A stretch of 64,000 nt of DNA from FEN-299 sp963727765 (lineage in GTDB: Bacteria; Acidobacteriota; Vicinamibacteria; Vicinamibacterales; Fen-181): NCBI GenBank assembly GCA_963727765.1, contig CAVSGZ010000008.1, positions 496,001 to 560,000 of the forward strand, read 5' to 3'. The notes beneath the pieces are model-generated. The model was given only the letters and a program-made list of their open reading frames with translations. It searched no databases and was not told where the DNA came from. Every line of letters starts with the position of its first letter. The first letter of the stretch is position 1. Shown here piece after piece: positions 7,893 through 17,509 of the stretch. A program made the position numbers and the translations under genes.

Positions 7893-10800
7893 ATGCGCCT
7901 GCAGAAGCTTCAGATTTCCGGGTTCAAGTCGTTCTCGGACCGGTCCGAGCTGGCGTTCGACCGGGGCGTGACGGCGATTGTCGGGCCCAACGGGTGTGGC
8001 AAGAGCAACGTCGCCGACGCCATCGTCTGGGTGCTGGGCGAACAGAGCGCGAAGAGCCTGCGCGGCGACCAGATGCAGGACGTGATCTTCAACGGTAGCG
8101 AGGCGCGCAAGGCGACGGCGGCGGCGGAAGTCCGGCTGATGCTGTCGGGCGTGACGTCGGCGAGCGAGAAGGCGCGGCTGCCGCTCGATGACAGCGGAGA
8201 CGCCGAGCCGATCCTGGCGCGCGACGTCGAAGTGACGCGGCGGCTCTATCGCTCGGGCGAGAGCGAGTACCTCATCAACGGCGAGCTGGTGCGGCTACGC
8301 GACGTACACGAGCTGATGATGGACACCGGCCTTGGCGCCAAGGCCTACGCGATCATCGAGCAGGGGAAGATTGGGCAGATTCTGAGCACCCGGCCGACCG
8401 ACCGGCGGCAGCTCATCGAAGAGGCGGCCGGCGTCACCAAGTACAAAGCCCGCCGGCGTGCCGCCGAGCTGAAGCTCGAAGCCTCGCAGCAGAACCTGAC
8501 GCGCATCGACGACATCATCTTCGAAGTGGAGAAGCAGCGCGCCGCGCTGAAGCGGCAGGCGGCCAAGGCGCGTCGCTACAAGCGGCTGCTCGAGGAGCTG
8601 CGGCGCTGGGAGAAGGTGCTCTTCGCCCGGAAGTACCGCGTGCTGGCCGCGCAGATCGAAGCCGGCCGGACCAAGCTCGCCGAGCGGCGTGAGGCGGCGA
8701 CGATCGCGTCGGCCGCGCTGTCCTCGGCCGAGGACCGGCTCGCCCGGACGCGCCTGGAGCTGGCGCAGGCCGAGGCGCACGCGAACACGGTGCGCGAAGA
8801 CGCGCACGCGCGGGAGATGGAGATCGACCGGCGGCAGAACGCGGTGGGCTTCAGCGAGCAGCAGTTGACGGGCCTCGGGGCGCGCAGCCTCGAGATTGCC
8901 GACGAACTCGCCGCGATCGAGGCCCGGCGCGGCCCGGCGCACGACGCCCTGGTCGAGCGCCGCGGCGCGGCGGAGCAGGCGCAGTGCGCCCGCGAGCAGG
9001 CGGCCGCCGTGCTGGCGTCGGAGAGCGCGGCGTACGATACAGCCTACGGCGCCTTGCAGGCGCTCGAGGCCGAGGTCGAAGAGAAGCGTCAGGCGGTCTA
9101 CCTCTCCCTCACGGCGATCAGCTCGCTCCAGCACGCCATCGAGAATGCGGAGGCCGCCAGGCAGCGCGTCGAAGACGAGCTCGCGCGGCTCGATGCCGAG
9201 CGGTCGGACGTCGAGGTGGAAGACCGCCGTTCGGTGGCCGCGTTCGAAGACGGGCGCCGTCAGGTGGCCGACGCTCAGTCGGCGCTGGAGCGGGTCCGCG
9301 CGGCCGGTGAGTCGAGACAGGCCGAGCTGGCCGAGGCGCGCGAGCAACAGGAGCAGTGCCGCCAGGCGACGCGGGCGCGCGAACAGGAACTGGCGAGCGT
9401 CGAGGCCCGCCTGCAGTCGCTCGAGGAACTCGAAGCGGCCCGCGCGCAGTACGGCGACGCGGCGCGGTTCCTGCTCGCGAGCGGCGAGAGGCGCGTGTGC
9501 CACTTCGGCTCGCTGGCCGATCACCTCGACGTGGAGCGCGGCTACGAGCGGGCCGTCGAAGCCTGCCTCGGCGACCTGCTGCAGCACGTGCTCGTGCCGA
9601 GCCACGATGAGGCGGCACGCGGTCTTGCGATGGTCCGCGAGCACAACGCCGGGCGCTGCGGGTTCCTCGTGGTCGGCGGGGAGGCGTCGGGCGCGGTCCT
9701 GCCGCCGGCTCCGCCGGCAGCGGGGCTGGTGCCGATGGCGTCGGTGGTCCGCGCCACCGGCGAGCATGCGCGGTTTGTCGAGCAGGTCGTCGGGCACGCG
9801 TGGATCGCCGGCTCGTTCTCCGACGCCGTGTCGGCCTCGCTGGTCACCGATCTTCCCGTGGTCACGTCGGAAGGCGACGTGCTTCGCGGCGCCCGCCTCG
9901 TGTATGGCGGCGCGCGCGAGGAGTCGCGCGGCATCCTGTCGGCCCGGCGCGAGGTCAGCGAGCTGCGCGACCGGGCGGCCGAGATCCGCGCCGCGCTCGG
10001 GCGCCTCGCCGAGCAGACGACGGCCGGCGGGGCCGCGATCGATCGGCTGACGCAGCAGATCGCAGCGCTGGTGGCCGACGCGCACGAGCGCGAGAAGGTG
10101 ATTGTCGGGCTCGAGGCGCTGGTGGCTCGCGCCACGGAGAACCGCGAGCGGCTGGTGCTGAGATCCGACGTGCTCACGACCGAGCGCGCGCGGGCGCAGG
10201 AAGAGCGGCGGACGCTCGAGACCCGCGAAGCCGAGGCGCGCGCGTCGGTGGCCCGGCAGGAGGAGACGCGGCGCGAGGCGGAGGAGCGGCTGTCGGTTGC
10301 GCAGAGGCAGCTGGCCGACGCCCGCGAGGGCGCCGAGATCATCAGCCGGCGCGCGGCCGACGCGAGGGCCGCGCACGCCGGCCTCGTCGAGCGGGCCACG
10401 GCCCTCGCCTCAGAGGTGGCGCGCCAGCAGGAAGCCATCGACGAGCTGGAGTCGCGCTTCACCGCCCGCCAGGAGGAGGCGCGCCAGAACGAGCAGCGAC
10501 AGGTGGAGCTGCGACAGGCCATCGAGGACGGCAAGCGCCAGCTCGATCTCGATCTCCAGGCCCTCGAGACGCTGCGCGGCGAGGTCCGTGCCGCCGACGA
10601 CCAGCTGTCCGTGCTCCACGTCCGCGGCGACGAGGAGGACACGGAGATCCGCGTGTGCCGGCGCGCGCTCGACGACGTTCGCGCCGAGGTGTCCGACCTC
10701 GACCTCGCCCGCGTCACCGCCGAGTCCGACCTCGCCCACCTGGCGTCGACCTGCGTCGAGGCCGTGCAGGAGACGCTCGACCAGGTGCTGGCGGAGGTGG

Positions 10801-11591
10801 AGCAGGCCGAGCGTGAGGGACAGGCCGCGCCGGGCACGGCGATGGTCGAAGAGCCCGAGGAGGAAGCAGGAGAGGAGGGCGCCGAGCCCGAGGGCGAGGC
10901 CGCAGCGCCGCTCGAGGCGCCGATTCTCGCGGTGGCGTCCGCGCCGCCGGCATCGGCCGACGAGGCCATCGCCGAGCTGAAGGGCAAGATCGACCGGCTC
11001 GGCCCGGTCAACATGATGGCCATCGAGCAGTTCGACGAGCTCGAAACGCGGCATACCTTCCTCACCGTGCAGCGCCAGGACCTGCGCGAGTCGATCGCCG
11101 CCACCGGCCAGGCCATCAAGCAGATCGACGAGACCAGCAAGGAGCGCTTCCGCGAGGCGTTCGCCGTCATCAACGACAATTTCCAGGACACCTTCGCCGT
11201 CCTGTTCGGCGGCGGGCGCGCCGGCCTGACGCTGATCGACGAGACCGACGTGCTCGAGAGCGGGATCGAAATCGTGGCGTCGCCGCCGGGCAAGCGCCTT
11301 CAGAGCGTGCAGCTGCTGTCGGGCGGCGAGAAGGCGCTGACGGCCATCGCGCTCATGTTCGCCATCTTCCGCTACAAGCCGAGCCCCTTCTGCGTACTCG
11401 ACGAGATCGACGCGCCGCTCGACGACGCCAACATCGGGCGGTTCATCGAGATCCTCAAGCAGATGCAGGAGCAGACGCAGTTCATTATCATCACCCACAG
11501 CCGCAAGACGATGGAGATCGCCGACCGGCTCTACGGCGTGACGATGGAAGAGCCGGGCGTGTCGAAGCTGATTTCGGTCAAACTGAATTAG
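7893..11591 (+). CDS. smc: Chromosome segregation protein SMC
   Basis: SMC is the ATPase of bacterial condensin, which organises and helps segregate the chromosome. The 1232-residue chain has the expected plan: an N-terminal ATPase half with Walker A GPNGCGKS (residues 31-38), a long coiled coil, a hinge around residues 530-670, a second coiled coil, and a C-terminal half with signature LSGGEKALTA (from residue 1142) and Walker B CVLDEIDAPLDDAN. An acidic, proline/alanine-rich insertion at about residues 970-1026, just before IDRLGPVNMMAIEQF, is longer than I would expect in the family. ScpA and ScpB are not in this window. The ATG at 7893 gives the canonical MRLQKLQISGFKSF start. Confidence 0.97.
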   Translation: MRLQKLQISGFKSFSDRSELAFDRGVTAIVGPNGCGKSNVADAIVWVLGEQSAKSLRGDQMQDVIFNGSEARKATAAAEVRLMLSGVTSASEKARLPLDDSGDAEPILARDVEVTRRLYRSGESEYLINGELVRLRDVHELMMDTGLGAKAYAIIEQGKIGQILSTRPTDRRQLIEEAAGVTKYKARRRAAELKLEASQQNLTRIDDIIFEVEKQRAALKRQAAKARRYKRLLEELRRWEKVLFARKYRVLAAQIEAGRTKLAERREAATIASAALSSAEDRLARTRLELAQAEAHANTVREDAHAREMEIDRRQNAVGFSEQQLTGLGARSLEIADELAAIEARRGPAHDALVERRGAAEQAQCAREQAAAVLASESAAYDTAYGALQALEAEVEEKRQAVYLSLTAISSLQHAIENAEAARQRVEDELARLDAERSDVEVEDRRSVAAFEDGRRQVADAQSALERVRAAGESRQAELAEAREQQEQCRQATRAREQELASVEARLQSLEELEAARAQYGDAARFLLASGERRVCHFGSLADHLDVERGYERAVEACLGDLLQHVLVPSHDEAARGLAMVREHNAGRCGFLVVGGEASGAVLPPAPPAAGLVPMASVVRATGEHARFVEQVVGHAWIAGSFSDAVSASLVTDLPVVTSEGDVLRGARLVYGGAREESRGILSARREVSELRDRAAEIRAALGRLAEQTTAGGAAIDRLTQQIAALVADAHEREKVIVGLEALVARATENRERLVLRSDVLTTERARAQEERRTLETREAEARASVARQEETRREAEERLSVAQRQLADAREGAEIISRRAADARAAHAGLVERATALASEVARQQEAIDELESRFTARQEEARQNEQRQVELRQAIEDGKRQLDLDLQALETLRGEVRAADDQLSVLHVRGDEEDTEIRVCRRALDDVRAEVSDLDLARVTAESDLAHLASTCVEAVQETLDQVLAEVEQAEREGQAAPGTAMVEEPEEEAGEEGAEPEGEAAAPLEAPILAVASAPPASADEAIAELKGKIDRLGPVNMMAIEQFDELETRHTFLTVQRQDLRESIAATGQAIKQIDETSKERFREAFAVINDNFQDTFAVLFGGGRAGLTLIDETDVLESGIEIVASPPGKRLQSVQLLSGGEKALTAIALMFAIFRYKPSPFCVLDEIDAPLDDANIGRFIEILKQMQEQTQFIIITHSRKTMEIADRLYGVTMEEPGVSKLISVKLN

Positions 11592-11650
11592 GGTCGGACC
11601 GAACGCGGCAGCGCCCGGTAACGTATAGTCCAGCAGGAGGAGCACCTGCC

Positions 11651-12448
11651 ATGTACGCCAGGGCATCGGTCAGCAGAGTCGTCGGCGTGCTTGCGGTCGC
11701 TGCGGCGGCCGTCGCCCTCGCCGCCTGCGACGTCGTCATCAACAGCATCGACGTGAAGGGGCGGGCCACCGACCAGTGGACCAGGACCTACCAGGTCGCC
11801 CCGACCGGTCAGATCGAGATCGCCAATACCAACGGCGGAATCGACGTGACCGGGGGACCTGGCGACAAGGTCGAGGTCGTCGCCGAGCGTACCGCGAGAG
11901 GTATGACCGACGAGGACGCGAAGAAGCTGCTGGGACAGGTGCAGGTCGTCGAGGAGTCGGCGCCGGCCAAGCTCCGCCTCGAGATGAAGGCCCCGGCCGG
12001 CGAGTCGGGCCACTTCGAGGTGAAGTACCGCGTCAAGGCGCCGGCCGGCGTCAGCGTGCGACTGCAGACGACCAACGGCACGATCTCGGTCATGCAACTG
12101 ACGGGCGGCGTGAACGCCGAGGTCACCAACGGGACCGTCCGCGGGCAGGATCTCGGTGGCGCGGTGGAGGCCTCGACGACCAACGGCTCCGTGCGGCTCG
12201 ACATGGCGGCCGTGGCGCCTGGAGGCATCAGGGCGGAGACCGTCAACGGTGCGGTCGACCTGACGATCCCGTCCGGCACCAAGGCCGACGTGGACGCCAA
12301 TTGCCTCAACGGCCGGATTTCGGTCAACGGGATGAAGCTGGAAGGCCCCGAGGCGACGCGTCGTCACGTTGGGGGACGCCTGAACGGCGGCGGCCCCCGG
12401 ATCGCGCTCGACACGACCAACGGCGGGATTAAGATCACCGCCAAGTGA
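11651..12448 (+). CDS. DUF4097-family beta-helix-like lipoprotein
   Basis: The 265-residue protein starts with a signal peptide ending in a lipobox (ALAAC, Cys near residue 26), so it is probably a lipid-anchored envelope protein. The body is made of short repeated strands such as IEIANTNGGIDVTGG, VRLQTTNGTISVMQ and ASTTNGSVRLDM. The recurrent [TN]NG turn is typical of DUF4097 putative adhesin-like domains with a right-handed beta fold. The molecular function of the family is not established. The ATG has GGAGGAG 8-14 bases upstream. The gene ends in a GTGA overlap with the next gene, an M48 protease, so the two are co-translated. Confidence 0.88.
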   Translation: MYARASVSRVVGVLAVAAAAVALAACDVVINSIDVKGRATDQWTRTYQVAPTGQIEIANTNGGIDVTGGPGDKVEVVAERTARGMTDEDAKKLLGQVQVVEESAPAKLRLEMKAPAGESGHFEVKYRVKAPAGVSVRLQTTNGTISVMQLTGGVNAEVTNGTVRGQDLGGAVEASTTNGSVRLDMAAVAPGGIRAETVNGAVDLTIPSGTKADVDANCLNGRISVNGMKLEGPEATRRHVGGRLNGGGPRIALDTTNGGIKITAK

Positions 12449-13575
12449 ACGAAGACCGGTCTGCCCGGTACCATCGAGTCGGTCGCCGGGCAGCCATCGC
12501 CTCCATGGCGTGGAGCGCGGGGCTTCTGCTGGCACTGACAGCCCCGCCTCTGTCCCTGCCCCTGCGTGGCCTCGCCGAGGCTGCGGCCGGGCACCTGCCG
12601 GCCCTGCTTCGTCCGATCGCGACCGTCCTCGCCTTCGTCGCGCTCATGGGTGCCGCGCACCAGGTTGGTAAGCTACCGCTCGACTTCTTCCATTCGTTCG
12701 TCCTCGAACATCGCTACGGCCTGTCCACCGAGCGGTTCCGCCATTGGGCGGTCGACCGACTGAAGGCGGCGGCTCTCGGCGTCGTCTTCACGTTCGCGGC
12801 GGCGGCGTGCCTGTACCTGGCAATCTGGCAATGGCCGGACTGGTGGTGGGCCGCGGTTGCGGCGGGCTACGCGGTTGTCGTCGTCGCGCTGACCGGCCTG
12901 GCGCCGGTGGTGCTGCTGCCGATCTTCTTCACGTTCAGGCCGCTCGAGAAGCCGGACCTGCGGAGCCGGCTGATCGACCTGTCGCGTCGCGCGGGTGTGG
13001 CCGTGAGTGACGCCAGCGAGTGGCGCGTCAGCGACCGGACGAAGAAGGCGAATGCCGCGCTGACCGGCCTGGGCAGGACCCGCCGGATCATCGTGTCGGA
13101 CACGCTGCTATCCCGCTATTCGGACGACGAGATCGAGGGGATCCTCGCGCACGAATTGGGACACCTCGTGCGCCACGACATCTGGCGGGGGATGGCCCTG
13201 CACGCGCTCGTGGCCAGCCTCGGTTTGCTGGCGGCCAGCCGCATGCTGTCGGCCCTGGCCAGTCCTCTCGGGTGGAAGGGCGTCGGTGACGTGGCCGGGC
13301 TTCCGGTCCTGCTGCTTTCGGCAGGTGCCGTGTCGCTGGCGCTGCAGCCGCTGGCCAACGCCTCTTCGCGGCGGATGGAACGGGCAGCCGACCGGTTTGC
13401 GATCGACCTGACAAGAAACCCCGAGGCGTTTGCGAGCGCCATGGAGCGGCTCGGCACGCAGAACCTCACCGAGGAGCGCCCCCCTCGCCTGGCGCGGTGG
13501 TTCTTCTACACGCACCCGCCCGTCGCCGAACGGGTGGCGGCGGCCAGGTCTCAGACCCAAGACGCACAAGGCTGA
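12445..13575 (+). CDS. M48 family membrane metalloprotease (Ste24/CAAX protease 1-like)
   Basis: This integral membrane zinc protease carries the HELGH motif (His236-His240, in ILAHELGHLVRHD) and a later zinc-ligand region around RRMERAADRFAIDL. The N-terminal half has several membrane helices and the Ste24 N-terminal family block FHSFVLEHRYGLSTERF. In bacteria such enzymes are thought to act in membrane-protein quality control; prenylated substrates are not expected. The start is GTG at 12445, overlapping the stop of the DUF4097 gene by four bases. The predicted length, 376 residues, fits the family. It is convergent with pnp across a gap holding a palindrome and a REP element. Confidence 0.93.
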   Translation: MNEDRSARYHRVGRRAAIASMAWSAGLLLALTAPPLSLPLRGLAEAAAGHLPALLRPIATVLAFVALMGAAHQVGKLPLDFFHSFVLEHRYGLSTERFRHWAVDRLKAAALGVVFTFAAAACLYLAIWQWPDWWWAAVAAGYAVVVVALTGLAPVVLLPIFFTFRPLEKPDLRSRLIDLSRRAGVAVSDASEWRVSDRTKKANAALTGLGRTRRIIVSDTLLSRYSDDEIEGILAHELGHLVRHDIWRGMALHALVASLGLLAASRMLSALASPLGWKGVGDVAGLPVLLLSAGAVSLALQPLANASSRRMERAADRFAIDLTRNPEAFASAMERLGTQNLTEERPPRLARWFFYTHPPVAERVAAARSQTQDAQG

Positions 13576-13598
13576 AGTCGCCGAACGCCCTCTACACA

Positions 13599-13628
13599 CG
13601 AAGGGCGGGCCCGGAAGCCCGCCCTTCG
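13599..13628 (+). terminator. Terminator-like hairpin between M48 protease gene and pnp
   Basis: A perfect 12-base stem, CGAAGGGCGGGC facing GCCCGCCCTTCG, encloses a 6-base loop. There is no run of T after it, so it may be a processing or roadblock hairpin rather than a classical intrinsic terminator. It lies between convergent genes. Confidence 0.55.
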
Positions 13629-13660
13629 TGATCCTGACTTGATGTAGGCCGTTCCCTTCA

Positions 13661-13701
13661 CCCCTCGACTACGCTCGGGGTGCCCTGAGCTTGTCGAAGG
13701 G
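13661..13701. repeat. REP-like palindromic element, copy 2
   Basis: The same palindrome family as at 7778 and 39041, here in the opposite orientation: CCCCTCGAC and GTCGAAGGG form the outer arms and CTCGGGG and CCCTGAG the inner arms. It sits between the convergent M48 and pnp genes. Confidence 0.75.
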
Positions 13702-13715
13702 CAGGGCCGGCGCAA

Positions 13716-13735
13716 GGCGGGGTTGAAGCCCCGCC
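13716..13735. repeat. Short palindrome, TTGAAG loop
   Basis: GGCGGGG and CCCCGCC enclose the loop TTGAAG. It resembles the other short palindromes at 37810 and 37858, whose centres also contain TGAAG or CTTCA. It lies just 3' of pnp. Confidence 0.55.
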
Positions 13736-13759
13736 CTACGTACGACCTGCAGATCCGAA

Positions 13760-15959
13760 CTAGTGCCTGCGGTGGCCGCCGCGGTCGCCGCCCCTGGGGC
13801 GCGGCGGACCGTCGTGGCGCGGACCGCTGTGCTCGCGCGGCGGGCGCGGCGCGCCCGTGTCGCCGCCGCCCTCGTCCGGCCCCTCGAGCAGCGCCTTGCG
13901 GCTCAGCCGCACCTTGCCGCTCGGGTCGATGTTGATGACCTTCACCATCAGCTGATCGCCTTCCTTCATCTCGTCGCGCACGTCGTTCACGCGGTGCTTG
14001 GCGATCTCCGAGACGTGAAGCAGTCCGTCGATGCCCGGCATGATCTCGACGAAGGCGCCGAAATCGGTGATGCGCTGCACCGTGCCGAGGTACGACTTGT
14101 TCAGCTCGGGCGTCGCCGTCAACTCCTGGATGATCGCGATGGCCCGCTGCGCCGAGTCCTCGTCGGCCGACGCCACGTTCACGCGCCCGTCGTCCTCGAC
14201 GTCGATCTTGACACCGGTCCGCTCGATGATGCTGCGGATCATCTTGCCGCCCGGCCCGATGACGTCGCGGATCTTGTCGACCGGGATCTGGATGGTCACG
14301 ATGCGCGGGGCGTAGGTCGAGATGTTCGATCTCGGCGCCGTCAGCGTGCCGTGCATCGTCTCGAGAATCTGCAGCCGCCCGAGGCGGGCCTGCTCGAGCG
14401 CCTCGCGCATGATGGCCTGGGTGACGCCGGTCACCTTGATGTCCATCTGCAGAGCGGTGATTCCCTCGGCCGTGCCGGTGACCTTGAAGTCCATGTCGCC
14501 GTAATGGTCCTCGGCGCCGGCGATGTCGGACAGCACGGCGTACTTGCCGGTCGCCTCGTCCATCACCAGGCCCATCGCCACGCCCGCCACCGGGGCCACG
14601 AGCGGCACGCCGGCGTCCATCAGGGCGAGAGATCCGCCACAGACCGTCGCCATCGACGAGGAGCCGTTCGACTCGAGGATGTCCGACACCACGCGGACGG
14701 TGTACGGGAACTTCTCCTCGGCGGGGATCATCGGTGTCAGCGCGCGCTCCGCCAGCGCGCCATGGCCAACCTCGCGCCGGCCCGGGCCGCGGAGGAACGC
14801 GACCTCGCCAACCGAGAACGGCGGGAAGTTGTAGTGGAGCATGAAGCGCTTGTACACCTCGCCGCTCACCATTTCGACCTTCTGCTGGTCCTCAGCCGTG
14901 CCGAGCGTGGCGGTGACGAGCGCCTGCGTCTCGCCGCGGGTGAACACGGCCGAGCCGTGCGCGCGCGGCAGCACGCCGACCTCGATCCAGAATCGGGCGG
15001 ATCTGGTCGAAAGCGCGGCCGTCGAGGCGCACGCGTCGATCGAGCACCGCATCGCGGAGCACCTTCTCCTTGAGTTCCTTGAAGATTTTCTTCGCCTCGC
15101 TGCGGCGCTCGACCTCTTCCTCGGGCATCGAGCCGACCAGTTCCTCGAGAATCTGGTCGACGGCGGCGTAGCTCTCGATTTTGTCCTGGATCTGCATCGC
15201 CTCGCTGAGCGGCAGCAGGACCTTCTCCTCGACCTCGCGGTAGAACTCGCGGTCGAACTCGCGCTTGGGGGCCGCGACCTTCTTCTTGCCGGCCTCCTGC
15301 GCCATGCGGTCGATCGTGTCCACGATCTGCTTGATGGCGGCGTGCCCGGCCTCGAGCGCGCTGATGACCGTGTCCTCAGTGACCACCTTCGCGCCCGCCT
15401 CGACCATCACCAGGCCGTCGCGGCTGCCGGCGACCACGATGTCGAGCCTGGCTTCCTTGCGCTGGGCGTAGGTGGGGTTGATGACGAACTGGTCGCCGAT
15501 GAGGCCCACGCGGACGGCCGCAATGGTCTTCTCGACGGGGATCTCGGACAGCGCGAGGGCGGCCGACGCGCCGGTGATGGCCAGCACGTCCGAGTCGTTG
15601 TCGGAGTCGGCCGAGAGCACCAGGGCGACAATCTGCGTCTCGTGGTGCCAGCCCGTCGGGAACAGCGGCCGCAGCGGCCGGTCAATCATGCGGCTGGTCA
15701 GGACTTCCTTTTCGGCCGGCTTGCCTTCGCGCTTGAAGAAGCCGCCGGGAATCCGGCCCGACGCATAGGTGTATTCACGGTAGTCCACCGTCAGCGGCAG
15801 GAAGTCGATCCCCTGGCGTTCGGCGGAGGCGTAGCAGGCGGTCACGAGCACCACGGTCTCGCCATACCGGACGATGACGGAGCCGTTGGCCTGCTTGGCC
15901 AGCTTGCCTGTCTCGATCGACAGGACGTGCTGGCCGATGGTCACTTCGCGCTTGTACAT
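13760..15959 (-). CDS. pnp: Polynucleotide phosphorylase, one frameshift at 14990-14994
   Basis: PNPase is a phosphorolytic 3'-to-5' exoribonuclease of the RNA degradosome. The first frame (from ATG 15959, MYKREVTIGQHVLSIETGKLA) carries the first RNase PH domain and the all-alpha linker up to DGRAFDQIRPI. The second frame carries the second RNase PH domain (EVGVLPRAHGSAVFTRGETQ), the KH domain (VIGPGGKMIRSI) and the S1 domain (GTVQRITDFGAFVEIMPG). Reading GAATC at 14990-14994 as GATC joins the two as RPIWIEVGVLP and yields 732 residues, the normal length. The tail is rich in glycine, arginine and histidine. It follows rpsO, the widely conserved order. The frameshift in such a conserved gene argues for a sequence error. 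Confidence 0.93.
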
Positions 15960-16088
15960 AAGACGTGCCTCGATGGCGGGACGCGTGCGTCCCCGTGATG
16001 TGTATGCGGGGTGGACCCTCGGGCGCACACCACGGAGGCAGCGGCGGGATGTCGCTGTTGCCGCGGGGAGGGTCGTACGGTGATGAAG

Positions 16089-16108
16089 GGCACGTTCCGG
16101 AACGTGCC
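16089..16108 (-). promoter_or_regulatory. Perfect 20-base palindrome in the rpsO-pnp gap
   Basis: GGCACGTTCC and its exact complement GGAACGTGCC abut without a loop, within the 205-base gap between rpsO and pnp. In RNA it would form a stem in the pnp leader. A leader stem cut by RNase III controls pnp in Escherichia coli; an equivalent role here is inferred from position only. Confidence 0.45.
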
Positions 16109-16164
16109 TCGACGGACAGCCGCCCCCGGCCCGTTGCCAGGGGCAGCCGCAGACCTGATTCGGG

Positions 16165-16434
16165 CTACTTGCGGATCCCGAGCCGGCGGATCAGATCCGC
16201 GTACCGCTCGGCGTCCTTGCGCTTGACGTAGTCCAGCAGCCGGCGCCGCTGGCCGACCAGCTGCAGCAGGCCGCGCCGCGAATGATGATCCTTCGCGTGG
16301 ACCTTGAAGTGTTCGGTCAGGTAGTTGATCCGCTCGCTGAGAATCGCCACCTGCACTTCCGGCGACCCGGTGTCACCCTCGTGCGTCTTGTAGGTCCCGA
16401 TCAGTTCCGCCTTGCGTTCCTTGTTCAATGCCAC
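16165..16434 (-). CDS. rpsO: 30S ribosomal protein S15
   Basis: S15 is a primary 16S rRNA-binding protein of the small subunit. The 89-residue sequence is canonical, with the conserved blocks THEGDTGSPEVQVAILSERI, DHHSRRGLL and RRRLLDYVKRKD. The start codon is GTG at 16434 with a strong GGAGGTGA Shine-Dalgarno 9-16 bases upstream. It sits between truB and pnp, as in many bacteria. The leader, on the minus strand from 16579 to 16435, holds a long inverted repeat that could be involved in control, since S15 autoregulates in several bacteria by binding its own leader. Confidence 0.97.
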   Translation of the reverse strand: MALNKERKAELIGTYKTHEGDTGSPEVQVAILSERINYLTEHFKVHAKDHHSRRGLLQLVGQRRRLLDYVKRKDAERYADLIRRLGIRK

Positions 16435-16504
16435 GAGTCATCACCTCCACGTACGGCCCAGATCGGCAGAATTACCGGGACCGGGCCGCCGTTCATCCCA
16501 CACG

Positions 16505-16579
16505 GTAAACAGTAGACAGTGGACGACACGCCTGAGCGGAACATCCTGCCAGGCGTTCCGACCACTGCCTGCTGTTTAC
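16505..16579 (-). repeat. Large inverted repeat in the rpsO leader, with period-7 units
   Basis: An 18-base arm beginning GTAAACAG (16505-16522) pairs with 16562-16579 at 16 of 18 positions. Inside, CGGAAC (16537-16542) faces GTTCCG (16555-16560). Each arm also reads as 7-base units (GGTAAAC, AGTAGAC, AGTGGAC). It may form a cruciform or a leader hairpin upstream of rpsO. Confidence 0.6.
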
Positions 16580-16612
16580 ATGGAACCGCTTTACTCCAAC
16601 AGATCCAACATT

Positions 16613-17509
16613 TTACTTCAGGACAACGGCCGGATGCAAAACTCCCGGCCGCTCGGTAGGCCTTGCGATCGCAAGGAGGCTGCCGTCCGGGCCGAACAGC
16701 CGGACCAAGGCAGCGCCGGCGAGCCGGGCGTCATCCGCCAGGCCACCCGGGGCCGTCACCTCGTTGCCGTGCGCCGCCCGCCTGGCGTCGGCCTCATCGA
16801 GACGGAGCGCCGGAAGGTCCGGCAGCAGCCGTTCGAGCGGGACCAGGCGAGCCGCCGCGATCGCCGGATCTGCCTCGAATACCGTCAGATCGGTGGCATC
16901 CGCCAGTGTGAACGACCCGCTGGCCGTGCGCCGCAGGCTCTCGAGGCAGGCGCCGCACCCGAGTGCCCGGCCGAGGTCCTGCGCGAGCGAGCGGACGTAG
17001 AAACCCGCCGAGCACCGCAGCCGAACCCGGACCAGCGGCGGCTGGAGAGTGAGGATCTCGCACGCGTGAAGCTCGACCGTCGCCGGCTCGACGCGGACCA
17101 CTTCGCCCCGCCGGGCCAGCCGGTGGGCCCGCTCGCCCTCGATCTTCTTGGCCGAGAAGGGCGGCGGGGTCTGAAGCCTGATGCCAGCCATGCCGGACAG
17201 GCTCGACTCGACCGTCGCGGCGTCAGGCCATGGTCCTTCGTATGCCGGTGACGCCGCGGTCCCGGTCCAATCCCAGGTGTCGGTGCTGACGCCGAGCCGG
17301 ATGGCCGCGTCGTAGGCCTTGGGTTGGCTCGACAGAAACTGGGCCAGCCTCGTCGCCCGTCCGATCACGAGGACGAGGACGCCGGTAGCCATCGGGTCGA
17401 GCGTGCCCGTGTGGCCGACCGCACGCGTGTCGAGGCGGCGCCGGCACCAGGTGACGACGTCGTGGGAGGTCGGGCCTTCGGGCTTGTCGACGACGAGAAC
17501 GCCGTCCAT
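16613..17509 (-). CDS. truB: tRNA pseudouridine(55) synthase
   Basis: TruB makes pseudouridine 55 in the T-loop of tRNAs. The 298-residue protein starts MDGVLVVDKPEGPTSHDVV. The catalytic Asp lies in HTGTLDPMATGVL, and the conserved RSLAQDLG block is present. A C-terminal extension resembling a PUA-like domain follows. The start overlaps the stop of the nrnA gene by one base (TGATG), which fixes the ATG at 17509. A longer frame reading upstream is only the shadow of nrnA. It is part of the rimP-to-pnp translation cluster. Confidence 0.95.
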   Translation of the reverse strand: MDGVLVVDKPEGPTSHDVVTWCRRRLDTRAVGHTGTLDPMATGVLVLVIGRATRLAQFLSSQPKAYDAAIRLGVSTDTWDWTGTAASPAYEGPWPDAATVESSLSGMAGIRLQTPPPFSAKKIEGERAHRLARRGEVVRVEPATVELHACEILTLQPPLVRVRLRCSAGFYVRSLAQDLGRALGCGACLESLRRTASGSFTLADATDLTVFEADPAIAAARLVPLERLLPDLPALRLDEADARRAAHGNEVTAPGGLADDARLAGAALVRLFGPDGSLLAIARPTERPGVLHPAVVLK

